Part shown: one piece after another, positions 20,689 through 35,600 of the stretch
Numbering within the stretch: the first letter of the stretch is position 1
Layout: every line of letters begins with the position of its first letter
NCBI GenBank assembly: GCA_947579605.1
Contig: OX388305.1
Span: 28,223,542 to 28,287,541, forward strand
Source: Athripsodes cinereus
Taxonomy: Eukaryota > Arthropoda > Insecta > Trichoptera > Leptoceridae
Reading direction: 5' to 3'
DNA length: 64,000 nt
Program-made: the position numbers and the translations under genes
The notes under the pieces: generated by a model
What the model was told of the DNA's origin: nothing
What the model saw: only the letters and a program-made list of their open reading frames with translations
Database searches by the model: none

Positions 20689-23600
20689 CTGAAAAAAAGT
20701 GTTCAAATAAGATTATTTATGACTATTAATTAACTCACTTTGTGCAGTAGGTAATTTTGTTTAGGAAAACATCTATTGTTTTTTCATACAAAAAACTTAC
20801 GTGATAGAGTGCACAGCAATTTCGTGACCTTTACGGTGTGTTTCTTGGACGGCTGAATAGTTGCTGTATTTGTGGGAGACAAAGAATGATGCTTTGATGT
20901 CACATCCATTGGGATTTTTGCGTTTTCCGTTAAACATTTCCTTGTAGAGTTCGATATTGTTGTTGTTGATGGCGTCATCAAAGGTAATAGTGATCATCTG
21001 TGGGACATCCTTGGATGGAAGATCTCCGGGAACTGTGGTACCGTCTTCTGAGCAGAAGCAATCGGGAAGAACGCATACAGTTGGATCACATGGTGGAGCG
21101 CGGTTAGGATCGTTGTCAATATCTGCAAGGAAAGAGAAATTACTAATTTAATACACATTCAAAGAATACTACATACATTTATACTAACATAGTTATATTA
21201 TAAACTCTTACTATGTTAAAGTCTATCTAAAGATATATTTCGAAATTATCTTCTCGTATGTAGGTGCATACGAGTATATATACCTACCATTGGTGGCCAA
21301 CCTTTTCAGCAGCCGGGCCAAATTTCAGAATGAGATTTCCTACCGGGCCGCACAACAATATATGTATTCCATATACCTATGGAACATTTGATAATTTTAC
21401 TTCACCTTAAAATTTCTACCCCCCCGTCGTCAAATTTTCAAAATGGTATAGGAATTTGAAATGTTTCGAAACTCTTCGGTTTTCTTTAAGAATATTTTCT
21501 CAATATCTCTTTCAAAAAAGTAAAGGGTACTTGTACCGACTATTATTAAAAAAAGTGTGCATATGATTGCGGGCCGCACGTAGACACCCAACGGGCCGCA
21601 TGTGACCCGCGGGCCGCGGGTTGGCCACCCTTGATATATACCTACATATTATTAGTATGCCTATAAGATTTGTATAAGAAACTTCAATGATTTCTAGAAT
21701 GTAGAAATATAATAATTATAATACTTTTATTCAATCAATAATAATAATACAATAACTAAGACAATATATCACCAATATGGATATAATTCAGTTGCATAGT
21801 ATTTTAAGGAAAAGAATCGATGGAAGTTAATTAAAAAGTAATTTTGATTATTTATGATTGATTATTGACTATTCCATATCCCGTTGAGATGTTCGATATA
21901 TAATATTCATAATAAGTTATAATATTATCTTAGCACATTGTCCGCTGGTAAGAAATTAATGTTTATGCTCTATTTACAATAAAAATCACGTTCTTTATAC
22001 ATATTGTAATTACTCTTGTGAGTTGTTTGTACTGTATAAGTACCTACCCACTCGAATATAATTTATCACTTATTATACCGCGTGGAGTAATGAAGTGATA
22101 TTCATTGCTAGAACACGATCGTACGGCGAGCCCTGAATATCCGGGTTGACTGTTTTAACATATGAACCTTGAGACAGTGGATCAGTGGAGCCAACTCAGT
22201 GACAGTGAGAGTGGAAGAACAAGACCACTTTCGCTGCTGGCAGTCGTCAAGTTATTATAATATTGTTTATACTTAGTGTAAGGTATCAGATAATATTATG
22301 TACATATAATGTATTGTATAGCTGCCGGCCATGGGCAGTCTTCCATACAAATCCCACAATACAACTATTACCTACATTTGTGCATTTATTCACACACCTA
22401 TCTATATTTATATTTTAATAATATGTACACAATATTGTTAATTCATTTGTCTGCAACATGTGCCAAGCCAGTTAAATATCTATCTGTCTACCTATATTAT
22501 ATCAATATAAGAATCTTCAAGACATAGTGTGGAATTTCAATTTGAATTTGTATGCAGTACACTACACTAGAGTATTTTCTTTATTTCTATGAGATGTGAT
22601 GCATTATACAGAAGTGTGCTTCACTGTTAAACGTATTTTATATATATCTTGAGACGCTGAAATGAACGTCAACGGATATGCATTTGTGTGCATTCATAGT
22701 ACAATACTCTTTTAATTGATGTTACGCACGGAATCTCAAGGAAAATAGGGTTTACTGATGTAATATATGTACTGTAATTGCTTGATTCTAAAAATATGCA
22801 AAACTCATTTTTAAAAAATACGTTTTAAATTTAACTGCTAAAGTACTTTTATTAAACGTTAAATGAGATAAAATTTAGAGATATTTTTAGTTCGAATTTT
22901 TAATGATTAACAAATACATATATCTTCATCCATCAACTTTTGTTCAAGAATATTGATCGAATCGAATCGCATAAAATGATTGCAAGAAATGTGAATCATG
23001 CCAATAGGTACATAGGTAAAGGTACACAAAGATTTCCTTATTTATATGTATGATGTGTGTACACTAACTTATAATATATGCAGATACTAAACGTCCATGT
23101 GAATACTAATGCAACATAATTTATTCTGTAATCGTACATGGATTAAATACCATTAAGGTGATTGTGCTCCATAGCGCATTTCAACAATAACCATACTATC
23201 AAAATGTCTAGGTAGATTGTTGTTATCTTTCCATATTGATATTCTCAGAATACTAAAATGTCAATGGTAACGATAAGAGATTTTATGAAGCCGTTTAATA
23301 TTATTTTTATGGATTTCTCAACAACATTTTTCAACAACAAGAGTTTGTGAAAATATTATAAGAAATAATACCTTCGCGTTTGCTTAATTATACAGATTGG
23401 TTAAACAAACTTAATTATCTCATAAAGTAATACAGGTACAAATGTTTTATTATGAATGATTTTTCTCGGAAAATAAGTTTCTCAAGAACTATAATATCAA
23501 GAGTATTAAATAGACCGATATTTTCGTGTTGCATAAATATTACAATGAAGCTAAACATATAGTAATTAGAAAGATATTTTGTACTTAGTAACAATACACA

Positions 23601-26600
23601 AACTGATACATATGAGGTATTTCATTTTATCACATTGTGAGAAAGCACTCGTTATAACGTTATAACCAATAAATCGAATTTCCTAATTGTAATATCAAGG
23701 CTTCTTTGAAAATATCATTGAATATTCTGTGCGATATTCTAAGAACTTTAAATGCACATAATATCATTGGTCAAATAATTATAATACTTGTAACACTATA
23801 GTATGAAATTTGCATTTGCAATCTATTCAACTTTCACGGTCAGTCTTTCCGTGTATTCGACATTTTAAAATACTCAAATACAATTTCTATGTTACACCTG
23901 CATGGTTATTTATCACTTACATACCTACATATCTATATTTAGTTACAACAGTAAAAGTACTTCCATTGAAATGCGAGGTGTAGACAAACTAAATATGATA
24001 ATGTGGTAAATGTATAGATTAATGATTATCCATCCATCCATACATACCATCACGCCGCTTCCCTCGCGGGGTAGGCAGAAAGGATCAAGCGCCACTTCCT
24101 TCTATCCTTGCATACATCTTTCGCTTCCGTCACTGTCATACAATTCCTCATGCATGCTCTCCTGTTCAATGTGCTCAACACGTGACCGTCCTGTAGGATT
24201 TGATTTAAATGATCTTGCCATTTAATCCTCGGACGTCCGCGTCTCAGAGCACCATTCCTCTCAGCCAAATATATCTTCTTAGTCATTCTGTCCTCATTCA
24301 TTCTTTCCACGTGCCCAACCCATCTTAACTTATTTACATTCATCTTTGTTATTACACCAACTTTCATTCCACATTCCTTTCGTATATCACTGTTACGCAC
24401 ACGATCTCTCAGACTCTTGCCACACATCCTTCTCAACGATCTCATTTCCACTGCATTTATGCCACTTTCATCCTTTTTTAACCATGTCCACGTCTCACTT
24501 GCATACATAAGTGTTGGCACTAAGATAGCAGAGTGCACCAACCTTTTAGCTGTGGTGGATATGTTTCTATTTGCAATTATTGGTCGGATTGCACCATTTA
24601 CCTTATTGCCAGCAACTTTTCTCCTTTCAATATCGCTTTCACACTTCCCATCTCTCGTGAACAAACTACCTAAGTACACACATTCGTCAACTTGCTCTAA
24701 CACTTCGTTGTCAATCATTACCTGGCATACTGTTCTCTCACTTCCTCTTTCAAACACCATGATTTTTGTCTTTTTTGCATTCATTCTCAATCCATTAATC
24801 GCACAATTTTCATACACACACGTCATCATTCGCTGTAGATCACTTTCACTTTCAGCCATCAATACCAAATCATTAATTAATGATTAACAAAGCGAAAATC
24901 TGTTTAATTTTCTATTTATTATTTCATCTTATTTGTATTATTCGGACATAGTCAGGTACGTTATTTTCTTGTCAAAATGAAAATCAAATTTGTAAATTAA
25001 TCCCTTCATAAAAATTTATGCCATTGCTATACAATATCTTTTCAATCCAGGTTTATATAAGACTATTTATGGAGGACTTTGTAATGTCAGTACTGTAGCA
25101 TAAGCTATTGAATGTACATAGACTATCTGTCCATTATTATGTTCCCCTTATATTGAGTCTCTTTCATTAAAAAGTTATAATTAGTTTGAGAAAAACGAGT
25201 TACTTAAACGAAACAAGAAAATGTAGGTCCATACATTTTTTAGCACAAGAATGAAATAATTACATATACCTATCAGTTTCACATTACGAATTTACGGCGG
25301 TATCGTTATAAAATATTTTCGTTTTTGCGATATTATCAAATTGCGTCGATTGTTCAATTAAATAAACCACTTTCTGCGATAGTTTCTTCATCGATTGTAA
25401 CAATTCAACACCACCTAGTATTTGCAATCAGCTGTACATAGATATTATGTATTGTATGTAGGCAATAGTATCAATACCTAGACATTTTGGGATTATGTAA
25501 AATATTTTACTATTAACTGCAACATACTTGAAAAAATATTGTTCATATTTTTTCCTAAATTTTATTTATATCGAACGAACATTTATTATTTGTAACACAC
25601 TTTAGGTGAATAAATTACCATTTTTTCATGGATATTAAAAACTTAAGCAGGCAGTTTACTTTTTTCTTTTATTTATATAGGTATAAAAATTTATATTGGT
25701 TTGAAAAGGTGTTTACGCAGAGTTTTTTGTATTTCTACGTAACCCAACAATTTAACTGTCGGAAAAGCTGTAAAAGTATTTAATAAAGTTCATTCTTATG
25801 TCGGTATTCTTAAAATCACTTACAATGACTTCATTGCATGATTTTATTTTGAACTCTGTTCTCTTTTTGATGATTTGTTTTTTATTAGGATTTTTTGTTT
25901 CTTTCAGTTGTTTGCTTTGCATTTTTTCTGCTTAGATCACGTTGGCTAAAATCTGTAATGGTCTCAGTACAGGGTGAAAATCTTAGAATATTAATAAAAA
26001 TAAATATATTTATGTAGGAATATTGCTTAGTATATTAAGAGATTCGGGGGTTTGAGTGTGGACACTCCAAGACCAGTTTGGTTTGGAGAATTAACCCTTA
26101 ATGTTACAAACTTCAAATGTTTAAAATTTTTTGTAGAAGCCTAGAAGCTTAAATGGGATGATCTTCGTCGACCTGGACTGCCACCAGTGTATTCATCCTA
26201 ATAATTTGGTGACTGAGCCGCCGAATTCTTACTTGTTTTGTGCATGTCCACTCCTTTCGTTGGAGGTGGCTTTTTAAGCACTCTGTCCCTTGGTTTTGTT
26301 TATCATTTTTTTTTATTATTTTTTGTTTTTTGATCAATTGCTTATTTGCTTCCCCTTTTATACTCTACCCTTGGAAGTTTAATGTGTTTCTTTCCCTTTC
26401 TTTTTTTTTGTTTCTTTCAAATTCTATAAGGAGGAAATTTCGTGTTTGGCAGTGGTGAGTATGATCGGTAAGCATTTATTATTATTGTCTTGAATACTCT
26501 ACTACTTAGATAATAAGCTGTAAAGTGTTGTCTTTAGTGTTAAGAATTTTAGTACGTAGCAATACGTAACTGTAAGAACATAGTTTGTAAGAATATTGCA

Positions 26601-29600
26601 GTAGTGAGTAGTGTTTTGTAGTGAGTATCTCCTCCAAGGGACATTAAGGGTTGTAGTTTAGGGGAGGATTTTGTCGGGGGAGCCCTTAAGGCAAATCCTG
26701 AGCCCTCCCTTTGAATTTTTCTTTTGTTTCGTTGAGTCTGGATGATATAGGAGCTCAGCTCTTAAAACATCCAGGGGAAAGTGGTGGGAAAACCCTTAAT
26801 GTTACTAAATATTAAGAGACGGTGGATAGTCTGATGGTAGAGTATCTGATTATAAATTGGGACCAACTTTATGCTGACCTACTCCACCTTCAAGACACAA
26901 ACATGTTGATTACTGCGAGGATGTTTCAGGTGTATTTTTTAATTAGTAGATGCATTAAATCCAATCGGCGTTTAAACCATTTCAAGCCATATGCGCCATT
27001 AATTTAATTGTCAGAAATATGAAGGGAAGGAGATAATACCTATAATATTTATAGCAAATACCTAATTATAGGTTATGTCATATTATTTAATTTGAGTCGC
27101 AATATTACAAGTTTGTCTGGTAGCTTATGTTACATAGCAACTTTGTCATTATTTATTGTAGATATAACACTTTCAAATGCATTCCACAGTATTGAGTAAC
27201 CATCCACGCGCGTGCGCTGTTGACTGTGTGGGCAGAAATGTGGAAGTTATTACAAGATGCAAGTGAAGTATAGCAATTTTCCCATTTTATTACTTACCGG
27301 CAGAACTCATATTATATCAAGATTTAAATAAGATAATACAACCCCTATTTCTTATGCTCATGAATTCTGTGTTAAATACTCGTATATAATTCATTGTAGT
27401 TAAATCATGCTAAGCACGCCATAACTGGCATGTATTCGATTAGAAACTAAATGCATTTTTGATAATGGAATATTTACTTCATCTCAATGATAATAGTGTT
27501 ACTACTCTTTTGATCTAACCAAAGCTTTAACATAATGCGTGATTTTCAGAGAAAGTCTTTATGATTCTACGTATTTTTTCAAACAGATTGATTTCAATTT
27601 GTCGTCAGTCACGACGGAGTCAAAGAACTTACGAGAGGTTTCTCGAGGCTGAGTAGGTATAACTATGTTATTATTTTACATGCCACGAATATTGTTATGT
27701 AAATAAGTGTAGGTACTACATAATGCTTCACCCACTCGAGATAGAAGCTTTTGCATCCGAGAGAATACCGCACCTGTATACACATCGATTTCCAAAGAGA
27801 GCAGTTAGACTATGTATCAATACATATTTAATGTGAATATCTTCTTTAGATCGTGGTTTAATTTTCATGCGAGTTGTGCGGTAAGAAGTAAAGTATTTAG
27901 GTACTATCTAATAGATTTACTTATTAATTAATTTTCTATAAACAATAACAGATATTAATTACGACTTCAGTTAACGGACATACAATCATCAGTCATACAA
28001 TCAACACGTGATAGTATTGTCTTGAAACGTTATTGTAATTTGGGTTCATAGGAAAATTCAGGAATATGTTATTACGAAATAATATATTCTTGTCACGAGT
28101 AGGAAACGAACCCGCTACACGCGTGTCGATATGTAGCAATTGTATGGGGACACCATATTTAGATGAAAACTTGTCTGCAATATAACATGTTTTATAACTT
28201 ACCGTTTTCTTGATTTATTACGGAACATAATATTATAATTATAATTAAACAGTAAGTAATAATATGAACTTTACTATACATATAATATGCAGTTAATGTC
28301 TTCTGTTACATTCTTAATTTCATAATGTTCGGTGATGTCTTGTTTTAATGAGGGTTTGATATTTACCTATAGGTAGTACTTCATTATACATAGGTATATC
28401 GTACTACTACTACTACTACTACTACTACTATACTATTACAGCATATCACACAAGTGGAGTAGCCAGCAGACTAGCTGCATGTAAGAAATATGAAAACTGT
28501 TCTCTCTGTGCGAACAAATAAATAAACATTTAGGATGGGTAGCAAATTTCATCGCTGAATCAAAAGATGTAAAATTTCTTTAGCAGAACACTCGAAAGCT
28601 TACGAAAAGCACTGGAAGATCAATTCTTTGCCGGATGCTCCTTGCAACATTTATACCATATTGGTATACTATATTAGTACCTAAATTATTATAATTTATC
28701 TTTTTTATATGTGTACTTACCGCAAGAATTTTCATCTGATCCATCGCTACAATCCTTCTCTCCGTTACAGAAGAGACCTCTTTCGATACAGGCTCCATCT
28801 CCGCAGGCCAAGTAACCATCCTGGCAAAGAGGTTCTTCAGTGAAGAGCAGTGGTTTGACCTTCCTTTCCTTATTCTTGATTTTGCAGTTTTTCACAGCAT
28901 CTTTCCAGTCGCATGTCTGCTTATCAATGTCAAAGTAAAGACCAGCTGGACATCTGATAGCTTGAAGACCCTAAACAATAAAACACGTGTCAATATTAGA
29001 GATCGGTACTTATGAATTACTGTTTAAAATCTAATAATATATTTTTATTAACTAATTTATTTACTGACAATCTCAACCAGTTAAGATCCTTTCCTTATCA
29101 ACAAGTGGCAAACATTTTGAAGTATTTAATTTGATAGAAAACGTGTATACTTAGTATTCAACAATAAACAAAATTTTACCGTTATTATAAGGAAATTACC
29201 AATATTTATTTTTAAAATAAGATGTTATAAAAACATATCTAGATTAAGTTTAGTAGAATATTTCCTAGTAGGAAAACGGTAAACATAGAAGATATCAATA
29301 AAATATGCAAAAGGTTGGAAGAGTAAATCACACTTACATACTTATAGGCATGTTGTTGTATATATTTTTTTAATTTATTTATAGCTGTAACAAATACTTT
29401 TCATTATCACGGATAGACAGCCTTTTCGCCATTACATGTCTATATATGTATGCATGTTATTGTTTCATTTTATTTTCATTCATTATGTAAACCCACGTGG
29501 TTGATAGAAAAAAGATATATTGGTACAAATTCATTTATTTATGTTAAACCAAATACACCAACAGGTAGATTATATCTAGAGAAAATTTGAATTACGAATA

Positions 29601-32600
29601 CATATTTATAATCTTTGCTAACTATTGACACTCTTAAAACATAAGCCGCGAAGAAGAAAATAGAACAATTAATAATCGAACATTTTTATTTAAATTTGAT
29701 GTTTGAAATTTTTAGATCTGCAAATGTGAAATGTATATTTTATTATGGAATAATACTACTTGCTTACCAACACTATTTTTAAACGTTTATTTGATAAATA
29801 AATAACATAAATCAAAACAACATATGAACTACAAAGGAAAATAAAGTTATTAGTACATAAGTATTAAAAACATATTGTAAATATTCCTATTATTAGAACA
29901 TTTCGCCTAATCCGTTCCTAAAGTTCATACTCCTATTGAATTTCTTGTGCGTGAATGGAATGTAAAATGTTTGACAGAGTTTGTAATACTTGAATGTATT
30001 CATAGACGCATTATTTGTGAAATATATATTTTTATGCATAGTCCAAAATAATTAATTGCATAGAAATGGGTTGTCCACATATCGACCGCATTTATTTATT
30101 TTTTCGTGTAAAACTAAACAAAATTAGCATCAGAAGTAGTAGCTATCTTCATAATATGTATCATAGTATGTATCCCCATGAATGCCTATACTCTTGTATA
30201 TGTTTATATGAAATTGATATTGGTTAAATATGTTTAAACCTTACTAATGTAAAAGGATAAAAGCCGTTGATGATAGAAATAAATAAATAATGTAATTCAT
30301 ATAATTGCAATAGGTATATACAATAATTATATATTATTAGAGAGTCTTGCAATAAATTGTATGAATGTTATATTTTTAAATAAATATGTTAAATGAGAAA
30401 ACTCACAGATTAATATTTTGTATGACTACCTATTGTCTAACAAAATGTCAAAGGATTTTCTAATAAGCACCAGGTGCAAAGGATGGCATTATATTAGGTT
30501 TGTTATGAAAATATTCCTATATATAAATATTATTTAAATGCTATGTTCATTATAACTCGAGGTCTTAAGGCGTGCATTCCCAAAGTTCATGGAAGGTGTG
30601 GGTATATAAGTAAGATTGAGAAAAGGTATGATGTTTCTCCACATCTCCAGTCGATATTGAGTAATACTTTACATGAAATATCAAGTGCTGTATGTTAGCT
30701 GGTAATATTATTTATTAGCTTCTTCTTATACACTGTTAATATTTAATAATACGAATGATATTCAAGGTGAATTAATAACGCGTTACTTATTTGTTACACA
30801 ATTATATTTTCACGAGTCGTGCACAGAAACATCGGCAAATAATTTAAGTAAATGTTAGAAGGTAGATATTAATTTTAATATTTCATATTATGGTAAAATG
30901 CTTTAATCGTATACCGATTTGGTTGAGTTTCACGTATGTAAAATTTTTGTTCACCAGTTGAAATATGTAAATTAATTGAATTAATAACATTAATATTTGT
31001 GGTTGAATTTTAATATTTAAATGTATATAATACGTTGTGCAAAGTAATTATAAAAGAAACCAATATGCAGAGTGTTATTAAATTAAATAATTCACACTTA
31101 CAGAAGAAGTACACTGGATGACATCACGACAGTTATCACCTTCTCCAGCAACTAATCTGAACCATTCTCCAGCATCCTTGTCTTTACAGAGCTCAGCTTC
31201 GAAACTTTCTTCTTTCTTCGTTGTACTCTCGTCGGACTGTCGCTTTTGTCTGTTCAAAACCTGAGCATCTCCTATTAACAATGAAAAAAATTCAATTAAT
31301 AAAACTGTTTAATTTTTCTCACGAATTGCATGGGAAGAGATAAATTGTATTTCAACATAGTGTCTAATATATCTAACGTTAAATTTGCGGTAATAAAACA
31401 ATAAGGAAGAGAATCGAGAAAAAAATATTGCTTAGTGTTTTGTGGCATAACAATGCAATATTTCTAAATGACATTCGTGTTCAGATACTACCTACTTAAA
31501 TTTCATAACGTGGTTCACGCATTCATTATTTTTATTTTTAATATTGAGTATTTCAATTTTTAGCAGTTTTTTAGGGGATAAGATATGAGACACGATTAAA
31601 AATATTTATACTGCTTATAATCTAACGAATCAATTAATTACAAAGAGCATAATAAAAATATATTGAAGTTTTCTACTGACAGACGTATCAAATTATGCAA
31701 TAGGTATTTATCATATATATTCTAGTGATTATTTAATTTGTACACGAATGAATGAAATTATAAATTTACATTCGATGCAACAGACAATATTTTATAATCG
31801 TAATTATCTGAATCGAATATCGTTATAAACCTACATTTATTTAAATGGTGCCATTTTCATCATCAGTTCCAATGATGGTTCTAGTGATTGACTTGACATT
31901 TAAATTAAATTGAACATAATGTTATCCAAAACGCTACAAATATCACGATTACTTACAGAGATAAGTAGTCACGTCACGACATAATATCTCTAATTTTTAT
32001 TTCTGACTGTAAGTTAGCGAGTAGTAGGTACTGAACTTATCAGTTATACTACTACTGTTACAATGCCATAACGGTATATCCCACACCTGGGGTAGCCAGC
32101 AGTTTAACTACAAGTAATAAATATGCATACCGATACAAAAAACAAGATGGGGGGGGGGGGAGCAAACCTAATTGCTGAGTTGTATATGTTAATTGTCTTG
32201 TGAGGTTTTACAAACACTCGCCTTTTACAAGAGATTTGAAAACTTGCAGAAAACAGCGAGAGACATTTTCTTTACAGGGTACTCAATTGTTAATTATATA
32301 TATAAGAATAAAATTAAATAATCTAAGTATTATAAGTAGGTATGTATTGCAGAATGTTAACTAGTTAACGCCTGACAATTATTAGTTATGAAAATAAAGC
32401 ATCCATTATTTCTACTAAAAATTATAAATCATATTTGGGTTAGTTGGAAGAGATCGCGCCTTTGCGATAAACTCGCCCTCTGTATATTGATTGTATTTAA
32501 TTTGAATGTATACCTTTTATGTAATTGTTTTTTATCAATGTACAGTAAAGAATGAATTAATAAATAAATTATTTATAAGATTACGGCAACCCGTCTCTTG

Positions 32601-35600
32601 TGCGACGATTTGTGCCATGTACAATATTTTTAGAAGATGTCACGTAATATTAAGGCATTAATTTATAAGATAATAAAATTTCTTTTGGCGGATTTTAAAA
32701 TCTTGAGATATACAGAGAGGGCATCAGTGTGCAAGAGGCAAGACATATTGATCGGATAAATCATGTTTACCTAAATAAGTTTATTATAAAAATAGAAAGA
32801 AATAAAAATACTAGACTTCAAGTATGTTTGTCAACTCAAAGTAATAAGAAGTTAGTTATGTATTCATATGTAAATAGGTATTAAGATTTGAAATGAATAG
32901 GTAATTCAATTCTTTCTTTGTAGTAGATACCTAAGTTTTAAAATTCTGGGTATCATTATTTACATGAATGAAACAAAACGTGTCATTTTCTATACTTTAG
33001 TAATGTACACAGGAAGCATATAGGATTTATGTAAAACTATTACTTTTTATGAAGTTTAATGATAGCATTATAAATAAAGGTGTATTACTGGTAGTGTATT
33101 ATACGGAAACTTCGTACAATTAACATTTTCATAATGCAGAACTGTAGCAATATTGAAACATAACTATAACCTTCAGCTACACTTCATGGGCATTGAGTAG
33201 ACTTCTTGTAATAAGTAGATACATTATTATAGTGTGTACCTATATGGCTGCACTTCCCAGACACTCGCTTTATTGAATAATTTATTAATTTTGTAAAAGT
33301 TGTAGTTCATGTGTAATTTGACAAGGTGCTCAAGGTAAAGGTTATTGTAATAGACTAAATATGTCGTATTTTTCCGCCTATTTATAGATGACATTAACGA
33401 CAATATTGTCGACAAAAATGTATTATGAATCCAATTGTTTATAATATCGGCAATATGATCATAAAGAAAAATTACTTGTAGGTATATACCAGATAGATTA
33501 TGAATGTCAATTAAATTTATTTGAACATATTTAGCAAATTGAATATTTTCTGTAAGCGTATAGTGTTAGTTAAAACAGTTATGTGAGTATATGACATAAT
33601 CATAAACAACGAGTAAAAACAAAGGTATTTTAATTGAGTGAATTTAACAAAATTCATCATTTTATTCGTTTTATAGAAAAACAACTAGGTAAGCAGTAAA
33701 ACGCTATAATTATTTTACATATTTTTTAATGTTTTGCTGCGTATATAATATATGAAATTTGTTTTTAGTATTATTTCTACATAATATTGCAGTTTTCATG
33801 AAGGTTAATCTTTTTCATACTCGGTTTGTGTTTGAAATTACATAAACTAATAAAAAAAATAAAGAGATATACTCAAAAGTTTGGTTTTTGGTATGTAAAG
33901 AATAGTTGGAGAAAAAAATGAGAAATACTTACAATTTTTTACGTTAAGTAAATTATGATGAAATAAATATTTCAGTAAAACAAAATATAGTTGCCAGAAA
34001 CAAGCAACAAGGTTGTAATAATAATCCTGGTTTGTATTTTTCATATTCTAGGTTATTTGTCCTGTTCGAAAGAGACAGGTTAGAGTCTGCTAACGTGCAA
34101 ATAATTTGGTGTAGTGGTTATCTTATTTTTTTTACTCCAAACATACTATACTATACTATACCCTCACGCCGTATCCCAAGTGGGGTAGGCAGAGAGAACG
34201 GAACGCCAAACAGATCTATCTTTACACACTTCCTTCGCTTCCTCCACATTCATACACGCACGTAGATTCCTTTTACTCAACACGCGGCCGTCCTTGAGAA
34301 TTTGATCCGTGTGGTTCTCGGACGCCCGCGCTTCCTCACACCCTTTCTTTCAGACAAGTATCCTCTTTGTCATTCTTACTTCGTTCATTCGTTCAACATG
34401 TCCAAACCACACGCGCATTCTGTCCACAACACTCTTCTTGCATCCGCTCATTCTTCTTATTCACTACCTATATCTATACATTATCAGAACGTTACCACTT
34501 TGATGAATAAATTATACATTTTGAATACCTAGAGTCACAAAATGATCAGTAGATATTTTCTATTTGTGTCAGTAACAATACCCTATGCAGAGACTATGTT
34601 ATTTTACTCTAATGATTGCTTTATACTTTATTCTCACGGTTGAGTCTAAATTTCTTACTTCATAAAACAAGTCACGCAATATTCGCTGCAATGAAAAAAC
34701 CTTTAAATGTAAATAATGGTGACACATTAGTACGTGTTTCTCAGCAAATTTTCATAAAATATGTACACTTAATTTGGTATTTGTAACATAGATGAAAGAA
34801 TTTCTTATATCTTTGAATGCGAATATAAATTGTTAATAATCGAACAGAATTTTTCTCATTTCCGCTTTATAAATTAAAAAGTAAAATCACTATTCTTCAA
34901 AATTACCCCTACAGTTTTATTTTTTCATTTTTATGTGAATGAGAGCATGCATTTTACTGAGAAAATGAATTTAAATAATATATAATTTAATGCAATAAGT
35001 AATATATTATGTAGTCCCCAAGACATAATTAAATATGTATGTATTGAATAACGCTTCTAAAGGCAACAATAAAAAATAGCTTAAAATAAAAAAAAAACCT
35101 GATCCAAACATTTGAATTCCGCGTTTCTAAATGATGTAGTTATATTCAGTTTTCACAGACGACTAATTTGTAGATTTGTCCTTGATGACTTGCTAGCATT
35201 TATGTATAAAATATGTAAATCAAAAGATCTATTAGTGGGTTAATAGTGGTGTTGCCTAATAAATAATCATACCTATAATATAATACTATAAAGACGTGAA
35301 TATATCCATACATTGACAGGTTAGCAACTTATTAAAAATCCATTATTAAATTCCAATAATACTTGAAAACTGTGAAAATATCATAAGTAGCAGTGATTTC
35401 ATAATCCTAATGCAGTAGCCACATTATTATAATATATAGATAGTAAGTTGTTATTTGTATAAAACTCTCATAGATATTATTATTGTATGCAAATTATATT
35501 ATTATTATTTGAGTGTGTAAGAATTTTCGAGAAGCATCGAAGAGTTAATGAGTTAATTAATTATAATTTCGGTGTGAGATTTTGAAGATGAAAGTGTTAC

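Noticed and set aside
22110..22250. Alternative exon or internal promoter in serp intron 3
   Set aside because: Only a mild GC rise; no open frame in phase with serp and no TATA or initiator at a fitting position.
24417..24887. 156-codon plus-strand frame
   Set aside because: It is the reverse-strand shadow of the LINE-A reverse transcriptase frame.
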